A stretch of DNA of 64,000 bases from Marinospirillum alkaliphilum DSM 21637 (GTDB lineage: Bacteria > Pseudomonadota > Gammaproteobacteria > Pseudomonadales > Halomonadaceae): the NCBI RefSeq assembly GCF_900119735.1, contig NZ_FPJW01000005.1, positions 124,001 to 188,000 on the forward strand, read 5' to 3'. A model generated the notes under the pieces. It was not told the origin of the DNA. It made no database searches and was given only the letters and a program-made list of their open reading frames with translations. This document shows positions 30,116 to 39,983 of the stretch, one piece after another. The translations under genes were made by a program, and so were the position numbers. Every line of letters starts with the position of its first letter. Positions within the stretch are counted from its first letter, which is position 1.

Positions 30116-30120
30116 TGAAT

Positions 30121-32169
30121 TCAGCCCGTCAACAAGGCGACAAAATCTGCCTCCGGCATGGGGCGGTGATAATGAAAGCCCTGCGCCTGCTCACAACCCA
30201 TATCCAGCAGCAATTGAGCCTGGATTTCGTCCTCCACACCTTCTGCCACCAGATCCAGGTCCAGATTGTGCGCCAGTTGAATAATGGTGCGCACAATACT
30301 CAGACTGACCTTGTCAGCACTCATGTCCATCACAAAGGAGCGATCAATTTTTAAAGTTGAAAGCGGCAGCTTGCGCAGGTAGGACAGGCTTGAATAACCG
30401 GTACCAAAGTCATCCAGCGCGATACGAAAGCCTTTTTGCTGCAGCCGCACCAGAGAACGCAGTGCTCGCTGCTCATTTTGCATCAGACCTGTTTCGGTGA
30501 TTTCCAGCTCCAGCAGATCACGCTCCAGCTGATGACTGATCAACAACCGCTCCAACCAACCAGGGAAGTCCTCCCGCTCCAGTTGCTGCACAGAAATATT
30601 GACCGCAATACGGGGTAACTGCTGACCTGAAGCACGCCAGCGCACCAGTGCATTACAAGCTTCCTGCAACACCCAGGCACCAATTTCAACGATCAACCCG
30701 GACTCTTCAGCCAGAGGAATGAAAACTGCTGGGGACAAGGGGCCCAGCTCCGGGTGTGTCCAGCGTAACAAGGCTTCTGCGCCATAAACACCAGCCGTTT
30801 CCAAACGTACCTTGGGCTGATAATGAAGGCTTAAACCGCCCCCCTTGATGGCACTGCGCAGCGCTTGCTCCAACTTCAGCCGGTCACGCGCTTCGCGACT
30901 CATGTCCTGATCAAAAAAACGGAAGGTATCTCGACCGGAATGCTTGGCTTCAGCCAAGGCAGCCTGGGCATTGGTCAGCAACTGGTCAGCGGAGTCCGCA
31001 TCCTCGGGGAAAAAGGCCACACCAATGGAAGGGCTCAGGATGACACGATGCTCACCCAGCGATACCTCTTCCTGCAGTACCAGCTTGAGCTGGTGTGCCA
31101 ACTGACTGATGTCATGCAGAGATTCGTAATCCTCTACCAACAACGCAAATTCATCCGCTCCAATACGAACCAGAGTATCTGCTTCACTAACGACTTCCCG
31201 CAGCCGGGCGCTCTGATGACGAATCAACCGATCACACCAGGTATGCCCAAGGCTTTCATTGATCAGTTGAATATTGCCCAGATCCATCACCAGCAGCGCC
31301 AGATTTCCTTTCTGGCTACGCGCCTGGCGCACGGCATGACGCAAACGCTCACCCAACTGATGGCGATTACCCAAACCGGTTAAAGGGTCATGGTGAGCAA
31401 GATGCTGAATCTCGGCTTCCTTGGCACGCATTTCAGTCAGATCATGGAAAATGGAAATGTAGTGTTCAATGAATCCGCGTGCATTCCGCACACAGTTGAT
31501 CGACAACCACTGCAGATAAACGCCACCATCCTTGCGACGATTCCAGATCTCTCCCTGCCAGCGGTCCGTGTCAGCAATGCTTTGCCACATGGCATCATAA
31601 AACGCCTGATCATGGTGCTCTGAACGCAACACTCGCGGCGTTTTACCGATCATTTCTTCAGCGGTATAACCAGTGATTTCAGTAAAAGCAGCATTAATCT
31701 GCTGAATACGAGCATGACCATCGGTGACCATAATGCCTTCGATGGTGTTATCAAACACCCGCATGGCCAGCCGTTGCTGGGCTTCAAATTCCTTGCGACG
31801 CCGCAGATCACGCATAATGCCGGTGATCCACTGCAGCTCGCCTTCCTGACCACGATGAGCAATCACTATCAGGTGTCCGGGAAAAACCTCACCCTCCAGA
31901 CTGGTGAACTCCACTTCACCTTCCCAGCGAGCCTCACCCGCCGCAAGACGGGGAAACACCTCTTCATTCAAATAGCGATAAGCTTCATCAGCGTGAAAAT
32001 CACGAATACGGAAAACCTGCTGCTCCAGATTTGCTGTAGCAGGAATCCCCAGCATGCGCCGACCTGCCAGATTGAGATAAAGCAACTGCTGGTCCAGCGA
32101 AACCGTTGCGATCATCTCCGTCGATGCTTCGAGAATGGCTTCCTGGCGACTGAGGGTCTGCAGATTCAA
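30121..32169 (-). CDS. PAS-PAS-GGDEF-EAL cyclic-di-GMP protein with degenerate GGDEF motif
   Basis: This 682-residue cytoplasmic protein has two PAS domains (about 8-130 and 135-255), a GGDEF-type domain (about 260-420) and an EAL domain (about 430-680). The cyclase signature reads RIGADEF, so the second Gly is Ala. Cyclase activity is doubtful and a GTP-sensing role is possible. The EAL part keeps GAEALLRW, NIS, EITETG, DDFGTGYSSLSYL, KIDRSFV and AEGVE, so hydrolysis of c-di-GMP is likely. The second PAS resembles those of the Aer-like receptor and hybrid kinase in this window. The start is a TTG (32169); an in-frame stop upstream leaves no ATG option. Confidence 0.9.
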   Translation of the reverse strand: MNLQTLSRQEAILEASTEMIATVSLDQQLLYLNLAGRRMLGIPATANLEQQVFRIRDFHADEAYRYLNEEVFPRLAAGEARWEGEVEFTSLEGEVFPGHLIVIAHRGQEGELQWITGIMRDLRRRKEFEAQQRLAMRVFDNTIEGIMVTDGHARIQQINAAFTEITGYTAEEMIGKTPRVLRSEHHDQAFYDAMWQSIADTDRWQGEIWNRRKDGGVYLQWLSINCVRNARGFIEHYISIFHDLTEMRAKEAEIQHLAHHDPLTGLGNRHQLGERLRHAVRQARSQKGNLALLVMDLGNIQLINESLGHTWCDRLIRHQSARLREVVSEADTLVRIGADEFALLVEDYESLHDISQLAHQLKLVLQEEVSLGEHRVILSPSIGVAFFPEDADSADQLLTNAQAALAEAKHSGRDTFRFFDQDMSREARDRLKLEQALRSAIKGGGLSLHYQPKVRLETAGVYGAEALLRWTHPELGPLSPAVFIPLAEESGLIVEIGAWVLQEACNALVRWRASGQQLPRIAVNISVQQLEREDFPGWLERLLISHQLERDLLELEITETGLMQNEQRALRSLVRLQQKGFRIALDDFGTGYSSLSYLRKLPLSTLKIDRSFVMDMSADKVSLSIVRTIIQLAHNLDLDLVAEGVEDEIQAQLLLDMGCEQAQGFHYHRPMPEADFVALLTG

Positions 32170-32402
32170 ATCAGGGATCTCTTTTCTCAGGGTAGCGAGT
32201 TTTCAGAATATCCGAGGCAGGCTTTCAGCTCTGTACAATGCTGAAAGAACCTTAACGGGAAATTCTCTCAAGGTTATTGCGACCGCAGCAAAATAACAAT
32301 ACGTAACAGATGGATTTTTTGTCATAAAAACACCTGCCGGCCACTAGAAAACGCTATCAACCCCCATGCCGCCGAGATGACGGACCGGTCAGAAAATTTC
32401 CC
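32170..32402. other. Divergent intergenic region between the GGDEF-EAL gene and the liu operon
   Basis: With the operator part listed separately, this gap of about 340 bases holds the promoters of both flanking genes. I see no small ORF with a good ribosome site, no RNA gene and no terminator in it. A liuR gene, often found just before liuA, is absent. Confidence 0.6.
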
Positions 32403-32431
32403 TTTACGTTAACGTCAACTTGCCCTAGAGT
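32403..32431 (+). promoter_or_regulatory. Candidate LiuR-type operator and promoter of the liu operon
   Basis: TTTACGTTAACGTCAA contains the perfect 10-base palindrome ACGTTAACGT. It resembles, from memory, the MerR-family LiuR site of proteobacterial leucine-degradation operons. A -35-like TTTACG (32403) and a weak -10-like TAGAGT (32426) would place the palindrome inside the spacer, as MerR regulators require. It lies about 95 bases before the liuA ATG. Confidence 0.6.
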
Positions 32432-32511
32432 TCAACCTAACCAAAACAGGTGTTACACCCCATAAGAAAAACACCATTTTTTTGATTCAATCAGCAGAGG
32501 GAACAACAACC

Positions 32512-33681
32512 ATGCAATCCATCTTCAAAGACATGAACTTCGGCCTGGATGATGAACTGAACATGCTGCGCGAACAGGTGAACGCCTTTGCCGCCGCAGA
32601 AATTGCACCCCGCGCTGCCGAAATCGACAAAAACAATGAATTCCCCATGGACCTGTGGAAAAAGTTCGGTGACATGGGCCTGCTGGGCATCACCGTACCG
32701 GAAGCGTTTGGCGGTTCCGGCATGGGTTACCTGGCCCACTCCATTGCCATGGAAGAAATTTCCCGTGCCTCTGCCTCTGTTGGTCTGTCCTACGGTGCCC
32801 ACTCCAACCTGTGTGTGAACCAGATCAAACTGAACGGCAACCAGGCTCAGAAAGAAAAATACCTGCCAAAACTCTGCTCCGGTGAGCACATCGGCGCACT
32901 GGCCATGTCCGAGCCCAATGCCGGTTCTGACGTGGTCAGCATGAAACTGCGTGCAGAAAAGAAGGGTGACCAGTACATCCTCAACGGCAACAAGATGTGG
33001 ATCACCAACGGTCCTGATGCCCACACCTATGTCATCTACGCCAAGACCGATGTCAACGCCGGTTCCAAAGGCATCACTGCCTTTATTGTAGAGCGTGACT
33101 TCCCCGGTTTCTCCCGCCACCAGAAACTCGACAAACTGGGCATGCGTGGCTCCAACACCTGTGAACTGGTGTTTGAAGATTGTGCCGTGCCGGAGGAAAA
33201 CGTGCTGGGTGAAGTGGGCAAGGGTGTTCGAGTGCTGATGAGCGGCCTGGATTACGAGCGCACCGTACTGGCTGCCGGTCCCATCGGCATCATGCAGGCA
33301 GCCATGGACGTGGTGGTGCCTTACATCCACGAGCGCAAACAGTTTGACCAGTCCATCGGTGAATTTCAGTTGGTGCAGGGCAAGATTGCCGACATGTACA
33401 CCACCATGACAGCCTGCCGTGCCTACCTCTATGCGGTGGCCCGCTGCTGCGACCGTGGTGAAACCAGCCGTAAAGACGCTGCTGGTGTCATCCTCTATTG
33501 CGCGGAAAAAGCCACCCAGGTGGCACTGGATGCCATTCAGTTACTGGGCGGCAACGGCTACACCAACGAATACCCGACGGGCCGACTGTTGCGTGATGCC
33601 AAGCTGTATGAAATCGGTGCCGGCACCAGCGAAATCCGCCGCATGCTGATTGGCCGCGAGATTTTCACTGAATCCCGTTAA
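32512..33681 (+). CDS. liuA: Isovaleryl-CoA dehydrogenase
   Basis: This 389-residue acyl-CoA dehydrogenase starts at the ATG with AGAGGGAA upstream. Flavoprotein motifs are [10 protein letters not shown] and MWITNGPDA. The sequence [19 protein letters not shown] places Glu249 where isovaleryl-CoA dehydrogenase has its catalytic base, and [17 protein letters not shown] closes the protein. It performs the first specific step of leucine breakdown after transamination and decarboxylation, passing electrons to ETF. The following liuB, liuC, liuD and HMG-CoA lyase genes confirm the substrate. Confidence 0.96.
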   Translation: MQSIFKDMNFGLDDELNMLREQVNAFAAAEIAPRAAEIDKNNEFPMDLWKKFGDMGLLGITVPEAFGGSGMGYLAHSIAMEEISRASASVGLSYGAHSNLCVNQIKLNGNQAQKEKYLPKLCSGEHIGALAMSEPNAGSDVVSMKLRAEKKGDQYILNGNKMWITNGPDAHTYVIYAKTDVNAGSKGITAFIVERDFPGFSRHQKLDKLGMRGSNTCELVFEDCAVPEENVLGEVGKGVRVLMSGLDYERTVLAAGPIGIMQAAMDVVVPYIHERKQFDQSIGEFQLVQGKIADMYTTMTACRAYLYAVARCCDRGETSRKDAAGVILYCAEKATQVALDAIQLLGGNGYTNEYPTGRLLRDAKLYEIGAGTSEIRRMLIGREIFTESR

Positions 33682-33724
33682 TCAGTGAGGATCGGTCGGC
33701 TGACAGGGTCAATCGGGACACGCC

Positions 33725-33903
33725 CGTGAATACATCCCTGTAGGGCTCGGCTGCTGCCATCCATGGCAGCAGACGGTCCCGATTAACCCAACCAGGCCTT
33801 CCTTCAATGCAGCGGCCAGCTTGAATGGCAAGGAGCAAGGATCGGCTATGTCAGGCTGTCTGCAACAGGATGTTGCAGCAGCGCTTACAGGGATGTATTC
33901 ACG
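33725..33903. repeat. Head-to-head pair of hairpin repeats (BIME-like) in the liuA-liuB gap
   Basis: CGTGAATACATCCCTGTA (33725-33742) recurs as its exact reverse complement at 33886-33903. Inside each end is a hairpin: CTGCTGCCAT/ATGGCAGCAG (33751-33772) and CTGCAACA/TGTTGCAG (33860-33878). The stems differ in sequence but keep pairing, while the head sequence is constant. This layout is that of short dispersed palindromic repeats arranged as inverted pairs. Together with liuB's ribosome site it accounts for the 298-base gap; no gene is seen there. Confidence 0.75.
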
Positions 33904-33979
33904 CGTCCTGACCAGCCGTACCTTGCTCCGGCCCTGAACACACAGGCGAATCTAACAACAGATTGCAAGGATCACCAGC

Positions 33980-35587
33980 ATGAGTGTGATTAAATCGCAG
34001 ATCAACACCCGCACACCGCAGTTCGCTGAGAACGATGCGGCCATGCGTCACCTGATTGATGACCTGCACCAGAAGCTCGAACAGGTCAAACAGGGCGGCG
34101 GTGCCAAGGCACAGGAACGTCACCTTTCGCGTGGCAAACTGCTGCCCCGTGAGCGCATCGAACGCCTGCTGGATCAGGGTGCCCCCTTTCTGGAGTTCTC
34201 CCAGCTTGCCGCCTGGGAGGTGTATGACGACTTTGTACCCAGCGCTGGCATCATCACCGGTATTGGCCGGGTATCCGGTGTTGAATGCATCATTGTTGCC
34301 AACGATGCCACCACCAAAGGCGGCACCTACTACCCGCTGACAGTGAAAAAACACCTGCGTGCCCAGGAAATAGCCCGCAAGAATCGCCTGCCCTGTATCT
34401 ATCTGGTGGATTCCGGCGGTGCCAACCTGCCCAACCAGGATGAGGTTTTCCCGGACCGGGATCACTTTGGTCGCATCTTTTACAACCAGGCCAACATGTC
34501 CGGTGAAGGCATCCCACAGATCGCTTCCGTGATGGGCTCCTGCACGGCGGGTGGCGCTTATGTACCGGCGATGGCGGATGAATCCATCATCGTCAAGGAA
34601 CAGGGCACCATCTTTCTGGCCGGACCGCCACTGGTGAAAGCAGCCACCGGTGAAGTGGTGACCGCTGAAGACCTGGGTGGTGCCGATGTGCACGCCAAGG
34701 TTTCCGGTGTGGCTGATCACTATGCCCTGAACGACGAACACGCCCTGCAGCTGGTACGCCGTGCCGTGGCCCGTCTGAACTGGCGCAAGCTGGGTGAACT
34801 GGACATCCAACCGTCCCGCCCACCGATTTATGATCCCGAGGAAATCTACGGCATTGTGGGTACTGACCTGCGCAAACCCTTTGATGTGCGTGAAGTGATT
34901 GCCCGCATTGTGGATGCCTCCGAGTTTGATGAATTCAAACGCTGGTACGGTGAAACCCTGGTCACCGGCTTTGCCCGCATCCATGGCTATCCGGTCGGCA
35001 TTGTCGCCAACAACGGCGTGCTCTTCTCCGAGTCCGCCCAGAAGGGTGCCCACTTTGTTGAGCTCTGCGCCCAGCGTGGCATTCCACTGGTATTCCTGCA
35101 AAACATCACCGGTTTTATGGTGGGTTCACGTTACGAGCATGAAGGCATTGCCAAGCACGGTGCCAAGATGGTGACTGCGGTGGCCTGCGCCCAGGTGCCC
35201 AAGTTCACCGTATTGATCGGCGGCAGCTTTGGTGCCGGTAACTACGGCATGTGCGGTCGGGCTTACGACCCCAACTTCATGTGGATGTGGCCCAACGCTC
35301 GCATCTCGGTGATGGGTGGTGAACAGGCGGCCAACGTACTGGCACAGGTCAAGCGGGAACAACATGAACGCAACGGCACCGAATGGCCAAAAGCCGATGA
35401 GGACGCTTTCAAGAAACCCGTACGTGAAATGTATGAGCATCAGGGCCATCCTTATTATGCCAGTGCGCGTTTGTGGGATGACGGCATCCTCGATCCGGTT
35501 CAGACCCGTGACACCCTGGGGCTGGCCATTTCCGCCTCCCTGAACGCGGCCATCAAACCGACACGTTTCGGCGTGTTCCGCATGTAA
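33980..35587 (+). CDS. liuB: Methylcrotonyl-CoA carboxylase carboxyltransferase subunit
   Basis: This 535-residue subunit transfers carboxyl from biotin on LiuD to 3-methylcrotonyl-CoA. Carboxyltransferase motifs include [35 protein letters not shown] and [13 protein letters not shown], plus [18 protein letters not shown]. The length matches bacterial MccB. AAGGATCACCAGC precedes the ATG. It is second in the liu operon and forms a complex with LiuD. Confidence 0.97.
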   Translation: MSVIKSQINTRTPQFAENDAAMRHLIDDLHQKLEQVKQGGGAKAQERHLSRGKLLPRERIERLLDQGAPFLEFSQLAAWEVYDDFVPSAGIITGIGRVSGVECIIVANDATTKGGTYYPLTVKKHLRAQEIARKNRLPCIYLVDSGGANLPNQDEVFPDRDHFGRIFYNQANMSGEGIPQIASVMGSCTAGGAYVPAMADESIIVKEQGTIFLAGPPLVKAATGEVVTAEDLGGADVHAKVSGVADHYALNDEHALQLVRRAVARLNWRKLGELDIQPSRPPIYDPEEIYGIVGTDLRKPFDVREVIARIVDASEFDEFKRWYGETLVTGFARIHGYPVGIVANNGVLFSESAQKGAHFVELCAQRGIPLVFLQNITGFMVGSRYEHEGIAKHGAKMVTAVACAQVPKFTVLIGGSFGAGNYGMCGRAYDPNFMWMWPNARISVMGGEQAANVLAQVKREQHERNGTEWPKADEDAFKKPVREMYEHQGHPYYASARLWDDGILDPVQTRDTLGLAISASLNAAIKPTRFGVFRM

Positions 35588-35597
35588 GGGGATTGCC

Positions 35598-36395
35598 ATG
35601 ACTCAAACCACTGACCTGCAACACGCCCAGTTGGACATCGACCCGCGCGGCGTGGCCTACCTGACCCTGAACCGTCCGGAAGTCCACAATGCCTTTGACG
35701 ACCACCTGATTGCCGAACTGCTCGACAAACTCCGTCAGGTGCGTGAAGCCAGTGCCCGGGTGCTGGTGTTCCGTTCACTGGGCAAAAGCTTTTCTGCCGG
35801 TGCTGATCTGGGCTGGATGAAACGCATGGCCAGCTACAGCAAGGCCGAAAACAAAAAAGATGCCCAGGAACTGGCACGCCTGATGCACGAACTCGACACC
35901 CTGCCCTGCCCGACCATCTGCCGGGTGCAGGGAGCCGCCTACGGTGGTGCTGTTGGGCTGGCCGCCTGCTGTGACATCGTGGTTGCCACCGAAAAAGCCC
36001 GTTTCTGCCTGTCCGAAGTCAAAATCGGCCTCTCCCCTGCCGTGATCAGCCCTTACGTGGTGCGAGCCATCGGTGTGCGTGCCATGCGCCGTTATGCCCT
36101 GACGACGGAAGTCATCACCGTGCACCTTGCCCACCAACTGGGACTGGTGCACGAAGTGGTCAGCGAAGATGCTCTTGACGGACAGATCGAAATCCTGGTC
36201 GAAACCCTGCTCGCCAACAGCCCGCAGGCCGTGGCCCGCACCAAACAACTGGTGCACTACGTCGCCGACCGACCGGCAGACGCCACCACCCAGGACTACA
36301 CCACTGACCTGATCGCCGAAATCCGCGTGTCTGAAGAAGGCCAGGAAGGACTCAGCGCCTTCTTTGAAAAACGCGCACCCGGCTGGCAAGGGTAA
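35598..36395 (+). CDS. liuC: Methylglutaconyl-CoA hydratase
   Basis: This 265-residue crotonase-family enzyme hydrates 3-methylglutaconyl-CoA to HMG-CoA. The oxyanion-hole segments are KSFSAGADLGWM and GAAYGGAVGLAACCDIVVA; the catalytic Glu lies in FCLSEVKIGLSPAVISPYV. It is 10 bases from liuB. A 259-base gap with repeats separates it from liuD. Confidence 0.95.
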   Translation: MTQTTDLQHAQLDIDPRGVAYLTLNRPEVHNAFDDHLIAELLDKLRQVREASARVLVFRSLGKSFSAGADLGWMKRMASYSKAENKKDAQELARLMHELDTLPCPTICRVQGAAYGGAVGLAACCDIVVATEKARFCLSEVKIGLSPAVISPYVVRAIGVRAMRRYALTTEVITVHLAHQLGLVHEVVSEDALDGQIEILVETLLANSPQAVARTKQLVHYVADRPADATTQDYTTDLIAEIRVSEEGQEGLSAFFEKRAPGWQG

Positions 36396-36422
36396 GAGTG
36401 GATGTCAGATGCAAAGGTCACG

Positions 36423-36513
36423 GCAGGATACTTCTGTGACAAGCGAAGCAGGGATTGCGCAGCGCGGCGCTTGAGGCAGGAAAGCCGAATGCGCCGAAAA
36501 CAGAAGTGCCTGC
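36423..36513 (+). repeat. Structured intercistronic element, copy 2 (liuC-liuD gap)
   Basis: The core 36440-36500 matches 57 of 61 bases of the copy in the leuC-leuD gap, in the same sense relative to transcription. Here the enclosing arms are different: ACTTCTGT with ACAGAAGT (36430-36437 with 36500-36507), extended by GCAGG/CCTGC (36423-36427 with 36509-36513). The outer stem therefore exists in both copies with unrelated sequence. Inner alternatives CAAGCG/CGCTTG (36440-36445 with 36468-36473) and CGGCGC/GCGCCG (36465-36470 with 36491-36496) share bases 36468-36470. Function unknown. Confidence 0.7.
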
Positions 36514-36620
36514 AACAGTGACCAGTAACTTTGAACAGCCAACTGACTGCTGAAGCAAGGTGGCTCAGAAGAAACAAAAGTGCCTGCAACAGTGGCCAGT
36601 AACTTTGAACAGCCAACTGA
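36504..36620 (+). repeat. Direct repeat, two 43-base copies with 74-base period
   Basis: Positions 36504-36546 and 36578-36620 are identical except for one base (A at 36521, G at 36595). The first copy overlaps the right arm of the structured element. The second ends 34 bases before the liuD ATG. No third copy is seen, so this is a local duplication rather than an array. Confidence 0.8.
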
Positions 36621-36654
36621 ATCATTCTGATGATAACGAGAAGAGGAACGCCCC

Positions 36655-38679
36655 ATGTTCCGTAAGATACTGATCGCCAACCGCGGTGAAATTGCCTGCC
36701 GCGTGATAAGAACCGCCCACCGCCTCGGCATCCGCTGCGTGGCCGTTTACTCCGATGCCGACCGCCATGCCCTGCACGTCAAAATGGCCGATGAAGCCGT
36801 TTACCTGGGCGCAGCCCCGGCCCGTGACAGCTACCTGGTGATTGAAAAAGTCATCGAAGCAGCAAAACAAACCGGTGCCGAAGCCATCCACCCCGGTTAT
36901 GGCTTCCTGTCTGAAAACAGTCGTTTTGTACAAGCCTGTGATGCCGCTGGCATTGTCTTCATCGGCCCACCGGTGGGTGCCATCGAAGCCATGGGTTCCA
37001 AGTCCGCCGCCAAATCCATCATGGAAAAAGCCGGTGTTCCCCTGGTGCCCGGATACCACGGCAAAGACCAGAACCCCGAACTGCTGAAAGCCGAAGCCGA
37101 AAAAATCGGCTACCCGGTGCTGCTGAAAGCCACAGCAGGCGGCGGCGGCAAGGGCATGCGCATTGTCGAAAAGGCTGCCGACTTCGACCAGGCACTGGCC
37201 TCTGCCAAACGCGAAGCCATCAACGGTTTCGGCGACGACACCATGCTGGTGGAAAAATACCTGGTCAAACCCCGCCACGTCGAGCTGCAGGTGTTCTGTG
37301 ACTCCAAAGGTCAGGGCGTTTACCTGTTCGAGCGCGACTGCTCGGTGCAGCGGCGTCACCAGAAGGTCATTGAAGAAGCCCCGGCCCCAGGCATGACGGA
37401 TTCTTTGCGCGCCCAGATGGGTGATGCTGCCCTGAAAGCCGCTCAGGCTATTGGTTATGTTGGTGCCGGTACCGTTGAGTTCCTGCTCGACGCGGATGAC
37501 AGCTTCTTCTTCATGGAAATGAACACCCGCCTGCAGGTGGAACACCCGGTCACTGAAATGATCACCGGTGAAGACCTGGTGGAATGGCAGCTCAAAGTGG
37601 CTGCCGGTCAACCGCTGCCGAAACAGCAGAGTGAACTGCAGATCCGTGGTCATGCCTTTGAAGCCCGCATTTATGCCGAAGACCCGGATCATGACTTCCT
37701 GCCCGCCACCGGCACCCTCAGCTACCTGCGCACACCGGAAGAAAACCGCCACGTGCGGGTGGATACCGGGGTACTGGAAGGTGATGAAGTCAGCATTTAT
37801 TACGACCCGATGATTGCCAAGCTGATTGTCTGGGACACCAGCCGCGAAGCGGCTCTCAGTCGCATGGCACAGGCACTGGCGCAATACCGCATTGCCGGTG
37901 TCACCACCAACACCCGCTTCCTCAAGCGACTGGCAGAAGCAGCCCCTTTCCAGCAGGCTGATCTGGACACCGGCTTCATCGAGCGCCATCAAGCCCTGCT
38001 GTTTGATGAAAAAGGCGGCAGTTACAGCCCCAACCTGCTGGCACTGGCCGCCCTGTATGCACTGCTGAAGCTGAACCATGAGCGCCAGCAGGAAGCCACT
38101 CGCTCCCGTGATCCATGGTCACCCTGGCATGGTTTTGGTGGCTGGCGATTGAACACCAACCCGACCCTGAACCTGCGCTTTGCGCTGCCAGAGCAGGAAA
38201 ATCCGGTTGAGGTTGCGGTGGAAGCCAGCAATGCCACCGGTAACAAGAACCTCTGGACGGTGCGGGTGGGTGAACACAAACTGCTGGTGGAAGGCCAGTT
38301 GAATGATGATCGGCTGGATGCAGTGGTGAATGGCCATCATCGCAGCATTCATGTGGCTGATCTGCATAACCAGCTGACGCTGTTCACGGCGGATGAGCAG
38401 TTCAGTTGCCAGTGGCTGCGCCCGGATCTGGACAGTCATGAATTTGAGGAAGCCACAGCTAGCCTGACCGCACCGATGAATGGCTCGGTGGTGACACTAC
38501 TGGCCGAGGCCGGCGCCCGTGTCAGCAAGGGTGATCCACTGATTGTGATCGAGGCCATGAAGATGGAGCACACCCTGAGTGCCCCCTCGGATGGCCTGGT
38601 GGCCGAGTTCTTTTATGCCGCCGGGGATCTGGTCAGCCAGGGGGCTGAGCTGCTGAAATTCGAAGCAGCTGAGGAATAA
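36655..38679 (+). CDS. liuD: Methylcrotonyl-CoA carboxylase biotin-containing subunit
   Basis: This 674-residue protein has a biotin carboxylase domain (about 1-450; [46 protein letters not shown]). A linking BT-type region follows, then a C-terminal biotinyl domain with [11 protein letters not shown], whose central Lys carries biotin. It carboxylates biotin with ATP and bicarbonate for LiuB. AAGAGGAACG precedes the ATG. Confidence 0.97.
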   Translation: MFRKILIANRGEIACRVIRTAHRLGIRCVAVYSDADRHALHVKMADEAVYLGAAPARDSYLVIEKVIEAAKQTGAEAIHPGYGFLSENSRFVQACDAAGIVFIGPPVGAIEAMGSKSAAKSIMEKAGVPLVPGYHGKDQNPELLKAEAEKIGYPVLLKATAGGGGKGMRIVEKAADFDQALASAKREAINGFGDDTMLVEKYLVKPRHVELQVFCDSKGQGVYLFERDCSVQRRHQKVIEEAPAPGMTDSLRAQMGDAALKAAQAIGYVGAGTVEFLLDADDSFFFMEMNTRLQVEHPVTEMITGEDLVEWQLKVAAGQPLPKQQSELQIRGHAFEARIYAEDPDHDFLPATGTLSYLRTPEENRHVRVDTGVLEGDEVSIYYDPMIAKLIVWDTSREAALSRMAQALAQYRIAGVTTNTRFLKRLAEAAPFQQADLDTGFIERHQALLFDEKGGSYSPNLLALAALYALLKLNHERQQEATRSRDPWSPWHGFGGWRLNTNPTLNLRFALPEQENPVEVAVEASNATGNKNLWTVRVGEHKLLVEGQLNDDRLDAVVNGHHRSIHVADLHNQLTLFTADEQFSCQWLRPDLDSHEFEEATASLTAPMNGSVVTLLAEAGARVSKGDPLIVIEAMKMEHTLSAPSDGLVAEFFYAAGDLVSQGAELLKFEAAEE

Positions 38680-38698
38680 CGATTTCAGGAGAGAGAAA

Positions 38699-39610
38699 AT
38701 GGCTTTTCCAGAATACGTCCGATTGGTGGAAGTGGGTGCCCGTGATGGTTTGCAGAATGAACCCAATCCGGTCAGCACGGAAACCAAGCTGGAGTTGATT
38801 GATCGACTGGGTGCCGCCGGTATCAGTTACATCGAAGCAGCCAGTTTTGTATCACCCAAATGGGTGCCGCAGATGGGGGATGCCCGTGAGGTGATGACCG
38901 GTATTCAGCGTCGCCCCGGCATCACCTATGCCGCACTGACGCCCAACATCAAGGGGCTGGAAGGTGCACTGGAAACCGGTGTACAGGAAGTGGCGGTGTT
39001 TGGTGCTGCGTCTGAAAGTTTCACCCAAAAGAACATCAATTGCAGCATTGCCGAATCGCTGGAGCGTTTTGCACCAGTGATCGAAATGGCGCAAAAAGCC
39101 GGTGTACCGGTACGCGGTTATGTTTCCACCGTGCTGGGTTGCCCTTACGAAGGTGAGATAGCACCACAAAAGGTCGCTGAGGTTAGTAAAACCCTGTTCG
39201 AGATGGGTTGTTATGAAATCTCGCTGGGAGACACCATTGGTGTTGGTACACCCCTGAAAGCCAAGCGTATGCTGGAAGCGGTGAACCGTCATATCCCGAT
39301 GGAAAAACTGGCGGCGCACTTTCATGACACCTACGGTCAGGCGCTGGCCAATCTTTATGCGGTGTTGGAAGAAGGCATCAGTGTGGTGGACAGTTCAGTG
39401 GCAGGGCTGGGTGGCTGCCCCTACGCCAAGGGAGCTTCCGGCAATGTTGCCAGTGAAGATGTGGTTTACCTGCTGCACGGACTGGGCATCAAAACCAACA
39501 TTAACCTGCAATTGCTGGCTGAAACCGGTGACTGGATCACCCGCAGCATCAACCGACCCAACCGCTCCAAAGTCGGTGTTGCCTTCATGGCCGGGAAAGC
39601 ATCATCCTGA
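38699..39610 (+). CDS. mvaB: Hydroxymethylglutaryl-CoA lyase
   Basis: This 303-residue TIM-barrel lyase splits HMG-CoA to acetoacetate and acetyl-CoA, ending leucine breakdown (also called liuE). The catalytic motif [12 protein letters not shown] is at the N-terminus, metal-binding [10 protein letters not shown] is in the second half, and the active-site Cys loop is [19 protein letters not shown]. It lies 19 bases behind liuD. Confidence 0.97.
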   Translation: MAFPEYVRLVEVGARDGLQNEPNPVSTETKLELIDRLGAAGISYIEAASFVSPKWVPQMGDAREVMTGIQRRPGITYAALTPNIKGLEGALETGVQEVAVFGAASESFTQKNINCSIAESLERFAPVIEMAQKAGVPVRGYVSTVLGCPYEGEIAPQKVAEVSKTLFEMGCYEISLGDTIGVGTPLKAKRMLEAVNRHIPMEKLAAHFHDTYGQALANLYAVLEEGISVVDSSVAGLGGCPYAKGASGNVASEDVVYLLHGLGIKTNINLQLLAETGDWITRSINRPNRSKVGVAFMAGKASS

Positions 39611-39677
39611 GTGTTACATCAGCACCGGTCTACCCAGTAGTCCGGCTGCTGATGCTGATGGGTAATCCTTGTCATCT

Positions 39678-39881
39678 TCACTCCCTGAATGGAGTCTCCA
39701 TATCAACACCAGTGATTCGTCCCTGACGATAGGCCTGGAGTCGCTTTTCAGCTTCCTCCGCCCAGATTTCATCAAGTGCTGCATCTGGTTTATCGAGACT
39801 TTCCAGCAATCCTTCCACCAGTGCAAAGCGCTCCGGGAGTTTCAGTTTTAACGCTTCTGCCAGCAATTCTTTACTACCCAT
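39678..39881 (-). CDS. Orphan addiction-module antitoxin-like protein
   Basis: This 67-residue protein, LPERFALVEGLLESLDKPDA followed by LDEIWAEEAEKRLQAYRQG, fits the putative addiction-module component family (TIGR02574-type) that normally precedes a ParE/RelE toxin. AAAGG lies before the ATG. Only about 70 bases follow its stop before the mvaB end, with a 17-codon open frame and no toxin, so it stands alone. The partner may have been lost, or the antitoxin may act on a toxin elsewhere. Confidence 0.75.
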   Translation of the reverse strand: MGSKELLAEALKLKLPERFALVEGLLESLDKPDAALDEIWAEEAEKRLQAYRQGRITGVDMETPFRE

Positions 39882-39983
39882 ATTGATACCTTTATCAATC
39901 AGCTTGCAGCAATCTACTGTATCACCAACAGCATAGCGTTAAACTCTCATGCACTCCACACCCACAAAACTTCGTTTATAGTC

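Noticed and set aside
33899-35101. 400-codon open frame on the minus strand opposite liuB
   Set aside because: It is the antisense shadow of a GC-rich, strongly conserved gene. The composition (His, Gly and Phe runs) is typical of such shadows and no family is recognisable.
36504-36620. Possible CRISPR-like array
   Set aside because: Only two repeat units with one spacer, 43-base units, and no cas genes in the window; a local duplication fits better.
36622-38079. 485-codon open frame opposite liuD
   Set aside because: Same reasoning: liuD is unmistakable on the plus strand and this frame shows no domain.
39611-39677. Terminator after mvaB
   Set aside because: CATCAGCA-type arms can pair with one bulge but no T-tract follows, so I did not call it.
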